Of a stretch of DNA of 40,633 nucleotides, positions 7,501-14,696 are shown one piece after another. The translations under genes and the position numbers were made by a program. Every line of letters starts with the position of its first letter. Position 1 is the stretch's first letter. The stretch spans positions 1-40,633 of the forward strand of contig DAOUGD010000124.1 of the NCBI GenBank assembly GCA_034429475.1, read 5' to 3'. This DNA comes from JAKQHY01 sp034429475 (GTDB taxonomy: Bacteria > Chloroflexota > Anaerolineae > B4-G1 > SLSP01). The notes beneath the pieces were generated by a model. That model searched no databases and had not been told where the DNA came from. It saw nothing but the letters and a program-made list of their open reading frames with translations.

Positions 7501-9035
7501 GTGGTCAGGTTCGCCACGCCATATTTATCGTTGAGCGTGATCGTGTTGCTCAGCACCTGGTTGCGCATGGGCGGCAGGGTGGTCGCCAGGGATTCTTCGC
7601 CGCCGCTAAAACGCACACCGATGTAGTTATACTGAATCACATTATCCTGGATCAGGTTGAAGTCGGCGCCATTGTGTAGATAGACGCCGCCGTGGCCGCT
7701 ATCTGCATCCGGTAAGTGTCCGCCATCGCCGTTGCCCAGGTCGCTGCCATCAGCGGCGACGCCAATAGCGTTGTTCTGAATGACGTTGTAATCGGCCTGC
7801 GCCCCGGCGATGAAGACGCCCGCGCAGCCATTGTGGGCGATGAGGTTGCGATCCGCCATGTCAGGCCCACCGATGGTATTGCTGAAAGCGTCGGAAAGTT
7901 GGATGCCGTCTTTCGCAGTCGCGCGCCCGTTGCCCAGCCCCACCAACCCGGTAATGTCTGTGCCGATTTTGTTGCCGGCAATCGTTATCTGTGTAGTACC
8001 AGAGCGTAAGTTAATCCCGTAACTGCGATTCCCGGAGATCACATTATCCTGTATTACGCCATCAGTCACGGCAGCAAAAGCATATATTCCGCCACCAGCA
8101 GACGACTGATTGCCCAGGCTTTGAATTCCAGATTTATTCAAACCGATAATGTTATCAGTCATTGTGATATACCGGACGTTGGACAAATAAACACCATTAC
8201 CCAGATTGCCAGAAACAGTGTTTCCTTGAATGGTAGTATGCAAAATGGACGTTCCTACCCCATTTAAAGAAATGCCACTGCTTCCATTAGGGTATGCGCT
8301 ACTCCCAGCAGGATCCAATCCTATCGTGTTACTTATGATCTGAGTCCCATGAACATCACGGAGGGTTAAACCATATAAACCATTCCCCGATATGAGATTG
8401 TGCTGTACAAGATTATTATCAGCACTAACACCAGAAGGAGCCTGCAAAATACGGATGCCGTTAGTCTGATTGGGGCGTACAGCGCCGGTCAAATCTACCC
8501 CGATCCAGTTATTCACGATGACGTTATTATCGGCGCGCATACCAACGCCACTATCGGCGGCCAGATAAATACCCGAATAGGGAGAACCGGTGATAGACAG
8601 TCCCTCAATGTGATTGTAAGAGGTTTTGATGACGATCATTCCAGTATCCGTCGGAACAGTGCCAATGACAAAACGCACCTCAATATTGGGGATACCATCG
8701 CCGTCAACATCCCCATTGATGGTGGTAGCATCATCACTGTCAAGACGTAACCGGCCATCCGTATGTGTGAGACTAATCACTCCTGTCACATCAAAGGTGA
8801 TCTCATCTGGTCCAATGTTAAGGTCGGCCGCACACACAGCTTCTCGCAGGCTAATCTTGCCGTCGGCCCCTGGCAGGCTCGCTAGGGTCACTGCCGTACA
8901 ACTTGGGGCAGCATCCATAACATCGCTCAAAGTATCCACGATGATTCCAGCCGCCGCAACCGGTGCGACACCCGACGCCGCCAATAGGCCCAATACCACT
9001 ACCAACATCATCAATCCTCGTCTAACTCGCACCAT
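4539..9035 (-). CDS. Secreted CSLREA-type beta-helix protein with TSP3-like calcium repeats and YLPL tail
   Basis: About 1498 residues, clearly exported: a signal peptide (MVRVRRGLMMLVVVLGLLAASG, cut after about residue 29) starts it. Next comes a domain with SLREAVCAADL, as in CSLREA-type beta-helix proteins, then a right-handed parallel beta-helix to about residue 640 with many NxIxxN-rich turns. From about residue 800, dense DxDxDGxxD loops resembling thrombospondin type-3 calcium sites alternate with two 95-residue beta-sandwich domains (TVxAGExxTYxHxLTNEA). The last residues end WPLIYLPLLVRNSNF. Role: probably a surface or matrix protein stiffened by calcium; no catalytic motif seen. AAAGGAGG lies only 2 bases before the ATG at 9038 but 5 before the ATG at 9035, so I prefer the latter. 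It follows the other giant gene behind a terminator. Confidence 0.88.
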   Translation of the reverse strand: MVRVRRGLMMLVVVLGLLAASGVAPVAAAGIIVDTLSDVMDAAPSCTAVTLASLPGADGKISLREAVCAADLNIGPDEITFDVTGVISLTHTDGRLRLDSDDATTINGDVDGDGIPNIEVRFVIGTVPTDTGMIVIKTSYNHIEGLSITGSPYSGIYLAADSGVGMRADNNVIVNNWIGVDLTGAVRPNQTNGIRILQAPSGVSADNNLVQHNLISGNGLYGLTLRDVHGTQIISNTIGLDPAGSSAYPNGSSGISLNGVGTSILHTTIQGNTVSGNLGNGVYLSNVRYITMTDNIIGLNKSGIQSLGNQSSAGGGIYAFAAVTDGVIQDNVISGNRSYGINLRSGTTQITIAGNKIGTDITGLVGLGNGRATAKDGIQLSDAFSNTIGGPDMADRNLIAHNGCAGVFIAGAQADYNVIQNNAIGVAADGSDLGNGDGGHLPDADSGHGGVYLHNGADFNLIQDNVIQYNYIGVRFSGGEESLATTLPPMRNQVLSNTITLNDKYGVANLTTHRNVTYTTSAAGDNLIQDNAITGTATLCGVNDTWCTGIGIYNYGASPALLANAISENRSFGIVNRVHFGEDGPDAADDDLLSMPTIVGNTIAGNGNDGIQSRDTAPTNKATLLEDNTFANNAGQPHISQRWFAAVEVLSGTQTIQNSLLVTITSRTGGAACSGGACLGNAYVTATSSITQGVWGPSGIAYADVEDVSTGFSTWFEVIEYEVLPTGNPITYTHYISHLVQVGGAHVGTRYFALDGAAEAWETADDANLPFCLLTGIASDPDHSVCRYQIPQIAVFVTGEDTDGDGIPDEEEGSGDNDGDGIPDYLDDDSDNDGIPDEEEGTGDTDGDGIPDYQDPDDDGDGIPTEDEPGDADGDGIPDYLEDNTDDTDGDGIPDYQDSDDDGDGIPTQDEPGDTDGDGIPDYLEPNDQDTDGDSVPDYQDPDDDGDGEPTAEETEDTDGDGIPDYLESDDEDTDGDGLVNELDTDSDNDGIPDGVEYYNGNVADVFCSDIAQDTDSDGIPDCRDNDVDGDGIVNHLDGDSDGDGLRDAEEGADDSDGDGIPDWLDPADGADTSEGGDSDGDGISDVDEAEPNPQDPPDSDDDGLPDYLDSVDDSVTLVEEAPRTVLAGELVTYTHVLTNEATVSQTIVLTAQLSVPYSFTLSPLQITMAPLTSTHITLSIQTPVTVLSGTQVTAMLTATGEYGLTRTATVLDVLVIQVQDTDGDGIPDAEEGDADTDGDGLPDYRDPDSDNDGILDSDEFYGGGGDAPFCSNPTQDTDGDTIPDCQDNDVDGDGLLNYLDGDSDGDGLRDADEGTDDSDGDGIPDWLDPADGADTSEGGDSDGDGISDEDEAGPDPEDPTDADGDGVPDYLEPLAQGVTLVKNETGTVRAGETITYIHGLTNEAAFSQSVTLAAELSIPYSYNLSPLQLTLAPRASANVTLTVQAPADALTGTQVTAVITVTGSYGLVRTATVVDTTRINMAWPLIYLPLLVRNSNF
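4600..6090 (-). repeat. About 790-bp tandem duplication inside the beta-helix gene
   Basis: Two copies (about 5395-6090 and 4600-5300) each encode DxDNDGIxDxxE(Y/F)Y, a Cys pair, VDGDG(I/L)(V/L)N(H/Y)LDGDSDGDGLRDA, SDGDGIPDWLDPADGADTSE and then a 95-residue sandwich domain. The protein copies are strongly alike but the DNA has drifted, so the duplication is not recent. Copy boundaries are approximate. Confidence 0.85.
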
Positions 9036-9123
9036 CATAGCCTCCTTTGTATAACACTAACAGAGAAACAAAACTTTCAGGGTACAATGTTCTGCGAAAA
9101 TCCAAACCACCCATCCTGCGTGT

Positions 9124-9165
9124 AAAAAATGCGCCCCCAGCACTGTCGTTCTGCTGGGGGCGCAT
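9124..9165 (-). terminator. Intrinsic terminator after the 99-residue-repeat gene
   Basis: A perfect 14-bp stem (ATGCGCCCCCAGCA at 9129-9142 with its complement at 9152-9165), a 9-base loop and a T run on the minus strand (9124-9128). The 85 bp from here to the next start codon show no convincing promoter. Confidence 0.93.
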
Positions 9166-9178
9166 GCTAAAAACCCCT

Positions 9179-12100
9179 TTACTGCCCGACGAGAGGCAGA
9201 TAAACCTTGAACGGTCTGTCAGTAGCGCCTGTGACATTGTCGTCTGCGTCCAGGTAATTGGGGATGCCATCTGCATCTACATCGCCAGTCCCTTCGATAG
9301 CGTCCAGCACACCATCCGCGTCCGAATCCAGGTCGAGATAGTTAGGAATCCCGTCGCCGTCAGCATCACGGTCCGGCTGACCGTCGGCATTGGCATCGCC
9401 GATATTTTCCACTGCATCCGGGATGCCATCGCCATCCGAATCCAGATCAACGTAGTTTCCTAAACCATCCCCATCGCTATCGGCAACGCCTTCCGCCGCA
9501 TCCAGGATGCCATCACTGTCAGAGTCCAGATCCAGGTAGTTGCCGGCGCCGTCGCCATCAGTATCCACGACACCTTCGATGGCATCAGGAATGCCATCGC
9601 CGTCGGAATCCTCATCTAGGTAGTTGCCGGCGCCGTCGCCGTCCACATCCGCCGCTCCTTCTAGCGCATCCTGGATGCCGTCGCCGTCTGCATCCAGGTC
9701 CAGGTAATTGGAAATGCCATCGCCGTCGCTATCACCAACGCCTTCGGTGTTATCGGAGATACCGTCGCCGTCAGAATCACTATCCAGGTAATTCGACACC
9801 CCATCGCCGTCCGCGTCGCCAGCGCCTTCGACTGCATCAGAAATCCCATCGCCATCCGAGTCGCCATCAAGGTGATTCGCAATCCCGTCGCCGTCCGTGT
9901 CGCCAGCACCCTCGACCTCATCAGGAATCCCATCGCTGTCGGAATCCGTGTCCAGATAGTTGGGGATGCCGTCACCATCCGTGTCCCCGGCACCTTCCGT
10001 TGCGTCCGGAATGCCGTCATCATCCGCGTCGAGGTCAATAAAATCTGGGATCCCGTCGCCATCCGCATCTCCCGCCCCTTCTATTGCGTCGGGAATTCCA
10101 TCGCCGTCCGAATCGTTGTCCAGGTAGTTCGGGGCGCCATCTCCATCCACGTCCCCCACGCCTTCCACCTCATCGGTAATGCCATCATCATCGGCGTCAG
10201 TATCCAGGTAATCGGGAACGCCGTCCCCATCCGTATCTCCACTCCCTTCCTGAGCGTCAGGAATGCCATCGCCATCGGCATCCACATCCTGGTAATCGGG
10301 AACACCGTCACCGTCCGTATCGCCCTGGCCTTCCTCAGCATCGGGGAGACCATCGCCATCGGTGTCCATGTCCTGATAATCGGGCATACCGTCACCGTCC
10401 GTATCGCCCTGGCCTTCCTCGTCGTTGGGGATGCCGTCGCCATCTATATCTACGTCTATGTAATCCGGTACACCATCCCCGTCGGTGTCCACAATAATCA
10501 CAATCTGATCAGGGATACCGCCTTCATCCAGTTCTACCGCAGCCGCATCAGTGTCTGTGACTGTACCACCGCGCGCGTCCGATCCCATTGCCGTAGCGAT
10601 GTTGACGAAGTTCTCCTCAACATCACCTGCCTCACACCCATAACTGACACTCTCACCGACAGTCAAAGAGCCAACGTATTGATTACAGTCAGGGACTAAC
10701 GCATCTAACACTACGATCGTATCCAAAAAGACATTGCCATTGTTGGTCACGATGATGACAAAGGGGATGTCGTCGCCGGGACGGAACACAGTTCCGACAG
10801 GCGCGTCCACGCGCTTAATGATCTCAATAGACGGGCTAAAAGGCGTCACAATCACTCCAGCGTCATCTATGTCAGTCACTATGTCACCGGTCACATCGTG
10901 ACCCTCGGCGATTGCGGTATTGGTAAAACTTTCGGTGACGCCATACGCTATGCAGGTGTAACTGGTGCTTTCTCCCACCATCAATGAATTGAATGCACGG
11001 TTACAGTCATTAGCCAGGGGATCTGTCACCATCACCCCATACAGCCGCATATCCCCGGTATTTTGAACGGTGATGTAGAATACCGCATCGTCGCCGACAT
11101 AGAGGGTTTGGCCCTCGCTCACCAGCAAGTCTTTCAGGATACGGATCTCAGGGTTGTGGGGGGTAACTTCTACATAGGCCTCGCCTTCGTCAGATATTGG
11201 ACCGCCCAGTGGATCCGTACCGGTCGCTACCGCCACGTTGGTAAAGGAAGCCTGGACATCCACCAAACTACAGCTATAGCTCGCTGCCTCCCCCACGGCC
11301 AGGGTGCCAACGGTATGGTTACAGTCAGGCGTCAAAGCATCCGCCACCGTCACATCGGTCAAGGGCACATCCCCGGTATTCGTGACCAGGATGTCGAAGA
11401 AGGCTTCGCCGCCCTGATAGAGCACGGGAATCTCTCCTTGTAGGAACCACTCCTTCATAATTTCAATGGCCGGAGCCATGACGTTCACCGCCGCGCCGTC
11501 CGTGTCGGTCACCGGTGCGTCGAGCGCGTCGGTCCCTGTCGCCGCGACGGTGTTGAGGACGTCTGCGGTCGGACTGCTCACGTAGCTGAATATCTGACTC
11601 GCGCCCACCGCTAGGTCGAAGGGCACACCGTAGTTGTGCCCATTGGTATCCGTCAGAGTCACCTCCGTCAACGGATCGTCGCCAGTGTTGGTCACTACGA
11701 CCGTCCACGTCACCTGATCACCCAGGCGAATTACCGCCGCCGTGACGGCGATAGACACATCAATCGCGGGGTTGATCACATTCACTGTGGCGCTATCCGT
11801 ATCGCTCACCGCGCTACCTAGCGAATCTGTGCCCATCGCGGTGACGGTGTTCATCACATCCGCCGCTGGATTGCTAATGTAGTTGAACGTCATACTCGCG
11901 TCCACCGCCAGGTCGAAAGGCGCACCATAGCTGTGCCCGTTGCTGTCCGTCAGGGTCACGTTTGTCAGGGGGGTATCGCCAGTGTTGGTCGCGACCACTG
12001 CCCACGTCACCGGATCCCCCTGGTAAATTGTTCCCGGCGTCACCGTGATTTCCACGTCAATTGCCGGGTTGATCACGCTTACCGTGGCGCTATCCGTATC

Positions 12101-14437
12101 CGCCACGCTGCCGTTCAGCGAGTCCCTCCCCGTCACGGTAACGGTGTTGGTCAAGTCCAAGGTGGGGGTGCTAGTGTATTGGAAGGTGCGGCCGGCCCCC
12201 ACCGCCAAAGAGAAGTCCCCGCCGTAGCTATGCCCGTTACTATCCGTTAAACTCACACCCGTCAATGGGTCGTCGCCCATGTTGGTTACAACTATTTCCC
12301 ACGTCACCGGCTCGCCACTATGCACAGTCTCCGGGGCCACCGTGATTTCCACGCCAATCGCGGGGTTGATCACATTCACCGACGCACTGTCGGTGTCCAT
12401 CACATCCGCGTGGAACGGATCCCGCCCCGTCGCCGTGACTACGTTGGTCACATCAGCGGTCGAATTGCTCGTATAAGTAAAGACCTGACTCTCATCCACA
12501 TCCAGTCTGAAAACCCCACCGTAGTGATGTCCATTGGTATCCGTCAGACGCACGTGGGTCAGGGGATCGCTGCCGGTGTTCGTGACCAAGATAGTCCATG
12601 TCACCTGATCGCCCTGGCGAATCGTTGCCGGGCTTACCGCAATTTCCACATCAATCACCGGAGCGATAACGCTGACCGCAGCGCTGTCGGTATCACTCAC
12701 AACGCCGCCCAGCGAGTCTGTTCCCGTCGCGGTGACGGTGTTGGTTACAGTGGCGGTTGGATTGCTCGTGTAGCTGAACGTCAGACTCTCGCCCACGGTC
12801 AGGTCAAAAGCGGCGCCATAAGTGTGCCCGTTGCTGTCCGTCAGAGTCACATCTATCAGCGGATCATCGCCGAGATTGATCACGACCACTTCCCACGTTA
12901 CCGGATTGCTGCTGTACACCACCTCCGGCGTCACGGTGATTTCCACATCCATTGCCGGCGCGATGACGTTCACAGATGCGCTATCGGTGTCCGTCGCCGC
13001 CTCGCCCAGAGGATCCATCCCCGTCGCGGTGACGGTATTCGTCACATCCGCCGCCGGGTTGCTTGGGTAGCTGAACGTCTGGCTCTCACCCGCCGCCAGA
13101 GCGAAGGCCGCCCCGTAGTTGTGCCCATTGCTATCGGTGAGGGCCACGTTAGTCAACGGTTCATCGCTCGTATTCGTTACGATCACATCCCAGGTGACTT
13201 GCTCACCCCCATACACAGTTTCTGGTGTCACCGTGATTTCCACATCAATCGCCGAGGCAATGACGTTCACGGACGCGCTATCCGTGTCGGTTACATCCGC
13301 GCCCAGCGAATCCATTCCGGTCGCTGTCACGATGTTGGTCACGTCCTCGGTTGGGTGGGTCGTGTAGCTGAACATCCGATTTTCACCCACCGTTAGATCG
13401 AAGGGCGCGCCGTAGCTGTGACCGTTGGAATCCGTCAAGGTCACATCCGTCAGGGGATCGTCGCCCGTGTTGACCACGATCACGTCCCAAGTCACCTGAG
13501 CACCGCTGTGTATCGTTTCCGGCGTCCCCCAGACCAACACACCAATCGCCGGAAATATAACGTCCACGGCGGCGCTGTCGGTGTCCGTCGCCGTTTCCCC
13601 GAAAGAATCCGTTCCTGTTGCTGTCACCGTGTTGGTCAGATCCTCCTCAGGGTTGCTCGTATAAGTGAACGCCTGGCTTTCATCCACCGCCAAATTAAAG
13701 GCTGCGCCGTAGTGATAACCATTGCTGTCCGTCAACGTCACATTTGTCAGGGGGGCGGAGCCTATATTCGTCACGACAATGGCCCACGTCACCAGATCGC
13801 CCTGATGCGTCATGTCCGGCGTAACCGTGACTTCCACATCAATCAAAGGGACAATGACTTCACACTCAATCGTCATGCCAATCGCACGATTTTTCACGGC
13901 CGACGTTTGCGCCTCGCCATCGTCCCAAACCTGGGTATGAACGTTGAAGTTACTATAAGTGCCCTGCACGAAGGGCATGGAAGCTTCCCATCCCTGCGCG
14001 CGGTCGCCATTCAAACCAACCCATGCAAAGTCTGCGGGAACGCCATTATTACCGGAATTGCCATCTACCAACTTGACGCCGCCCAGCTTGACAAATGCAT
14101 CGTCCGGCATCGCTAAAACTTCCACCCCCGGCACCGCCATAATCAATAGGTAGAGTGTGTCAGTCGCCGGATCGAAACGCACATAGATCCGCGACTCCAC
14201 CGGCTTACTGGCATTTCCTGCCCGGTACATATTGGCGAAAAACTCATTGTCCAAATCCCATTCGCTGATGTCGCCGTCCACAACGGCCGGGCCGCATACG
14301 ACACCGGGAGGGGGGAGCATAGGCAAACCCTCCGCACGTCCCCTCGTAGCGGACACCCCAGAAGCGCCCAACAAACTTATAATGACAACGGCTATCATCA
14401 CGCTCACTATATTGGACAAACGATAAACTGATTTCAT
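9179..14437 (-). CDS. Giant secreted CARDB/DUF11-like repeat protein with calcium repeats and YLPL tail
   Basis: 1752 residues. A signal peptide (MKSVYRLSNIVSVMIAVV...) is followed by a roughly 170-residue domain (VVDGDISEWDLDNEF, with a hydrophobic strand LYLLIMAVPG) resembling carbohydrate-binding or DOMON-like sandwiches. Then come eight repeats of exactly 99 residues (VTWxVxVTNTGDDPLTxVTLTDSNGHxYG), three related repeats of about 107 residues with a Cys pair (PDCNxxVGxLxVGExxSYxC), and a calcium-loop tail of twelve 28-residue units. It ends DRPFKVYLPLVGQ. The CARDB/DUF11-like repeats suggest a long extended stalk and the tail a calcium-stiffened rod; adhesion or matrix function is inference. 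The ATG at 14437 has AGGGGG 7 bases upstream; a TTG at 14458 is the alternative. The gene has its own terminator. Confidence 0.9.
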   Translation of the reverse strand: MKSVYRLSNIVSVMIAVVIISLLGASGVSATRGRAEGLPMLPPPGVVCGPAVVDGDISEWDLDNEFFANMYRAGNASKPVESRIYVRFDPATDTLYLLIMAVPGVEVLAMPDDAFVKLGGVKLVDGNSGNNGVPADFAWVGLNGDRAQGWEASMPFVQGTYSNFNVHTQVWDDGEAQTSAVKNRAIGMTIECEVIVPLIDVEVTVTPDMTHQGDLVTWAIVVTNIGSAPLTNVTLTDSNGYHYGAAFNLAVDESQAFTYTSNPEEDLTNTVTATGTDSFGETATDTDSAAVDVIFPAIGVLVWGTPETIHSGAQVTWDVIVVNTGDDPLTDVTLTDSNGHSYGAPFDLTVGENRMFSYTTHPTEDVTNIVTATGMDSLGADVTDTDSASVNVIASAIDVEITVTPETVYGGEQVTWDVIVTNTSDEPLTNVALTDSNGHNYGAAFALAAGESQTFSYPSNPAADVTNTVTATGMDPLGEAATDTDSASVNVIAPAMDVEITVTPEVVYSSNPVTWEVVVINLGDDPLIDVTLTDSNGHTYGAAFDLTVGESLTFSYTSNPTATVTNTVTATGTDSLGGVVSDTDSAAVSVIAPVIDVEIAVSPATIRQGDQVTWTILVTNTGSDPLTHVRLTDTNGHHYGGVFRLDVDESQVFTYTSNSTADVTNVVTATGRDPFHADVMDTDSASVNVINPAIGVEITVAPETVHSGEPVTWEIVVTNMGDDPLTGVSLTDSNGHSYGGDFSLAVGAGRTFQYTSTPTLDLTNTVTVTGRDSLNGSVADTDSATVSVINPAIDVEITVTPGTIYQGDPVTWAVVATNTGDTPLTNVTLTDSNGHSYGAPFDLAVDASMTFNYISNPAADVMNTVTAMGTDSLGSAVSDTDSATVNVINPAIDVSIAVTAAVIRLGDQVTWTVVVTNTGDDPLTEVTLTDTNGHNYGVPFDLAVGASQIFSYVSSPTADVLNTVAATGTDALDAPVTDTDGAAVNVMAPAIEIMKEWFLQGEIPVLYQGGEAFFDILVTNTGDVPLTDVTVADALTPDCNHTVGTLAVGEAASYSCSLVDVQASFTNVAVATGTDPLGGPISDEGEAYVEVTPHNPEIRILKDLLVSEGQTLYVGDDAVFYITVQNTGDMRLYGVMVTDPLANDCNRAFNSLMVGESTSYTCIAYGVTESFTNTAIAEGHDVTGDIVTDIDDAGVIVTPFSPSIEIIKRVDAPVGTVFRPGDDIPFVIIVTNNGNVFLDTIVVLDALVPDCNQYVGSLTVGESVSYGCEAGDVEENFVNIATAMGSDARGGTVTDTDAAAVELDEGGIPDQIVIIVDTDGDGVPDYIDVDIDGDGIPNDEEGQGDTDGDGMPDYQDMDTDGDGLPDAEEGQGDTDGDGVPDYQDVDADGDGIPDAQEGSGDTDGDGVPDYLDTDADDDGITDEVEGVGDVDGDGAPNYLDNDSDGDGIPDAIEGAGDADGDGIPDFIDLDADDDGIPDATEGAGDTDGDGIPNYLDTDSDSDGIPDEVEGAGDTDGDGIANHLDGDSDGDGISDAVEGAGDADGDGVSNYLDSDSDGDGISDNTEGVGDSDGDGISNYLDLDADGDGIQDALEGAADVDGDGAGNYLDEDSDGDGIPDAIEGVVDTDGDGAGNYLDLDSDSDGILDAAEGVADSDGDGLGNYVDLDSDGDGIPDAVENIGDANADGQPDRDADGDGIPNYLDLDSDADGVLDAIEGTGDVDADGIPNYLDADDNVTGATDRPFKVYLPLVGQ
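9390..10440 (-). repeat. Tandem 84-bp units coding for 28-residue calcium repeats
   Basis: Twelve consecutive units fit EGxGDxDGDGxxxYLDxD followed by xDxDGIxDxx, exactly 28 residues each, then two irregular units before the C-terminus. The two acidic loops per unit match the DxDxDG calcium-binding pattern. Limits are approximate. Confidence 0.88.
11474..13849 (-). repeat. Eight exact 297-bp tandem repeats (99 residues each)
   Basis: Eight consecutive units begin at P-x-(I/M)-(D/G)-V and share VTW, VTNTGDDPLT, LTDSNGHxYG, T(F)xYxSNPxxDxxNTVTATG and DTDSAxVxVI. Unit length is constant: 8 x 297 bp spans from the first to the ninth, divergent, unit. Units differ by many substitutions, so they are old, but the lack of indels points to length constraint. 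Confidence 0.93.
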
Positions 14438-14696
14438 GCTCGCCCCCTGTAGCCCCAACAGCTAAACTTGACTTTGTGTAAGTTTGGATAAAGTTAAATG
14501 TTATACAATCCACAATATACCCATTCTGACATTCACATTATACAAATCGCTGTTTTGAATCCTATTTGAAGACGACAAAACTAACCATAGTACTATCGTC
14601 CTATATCATTTGTTAGAATAATCTGAGTTGCTACCCACAAGTGTCAGGTTCTTGAGAGCACCGGGTAGTAACTCGCGTTAAAATAAGGAGCAACTG
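14438..14696 (+). other. AT-rich divergent intergenic region
   Basis: This AT-rich stretch separates the giant repeat gene from the glycosidase-like gene and must hold both promoters. On the minus strand a perfect TATAAT sits at 14542-14537 but has no good -35 box. On the plus strand several AT-rich hexamers occur without a convincing pair. A 10-bp palindrome, ATAGTACTAT, lies at 14587-14596. AAGGAG sits 6 bases before the ATG at 14697. No gene is seen here. Confidence 0.5.

Noticed and set aside
4839..13396. Long plus-strand frames opposite the two giant secreted proteins
   Set aside because: They arise from the codon-periodic calcium and 99-residue repeats, have Arg/Ser-rich or Val/Ala-rich biased products and no ribosome sites; the minus-strand proteins have signal peptides and domains.
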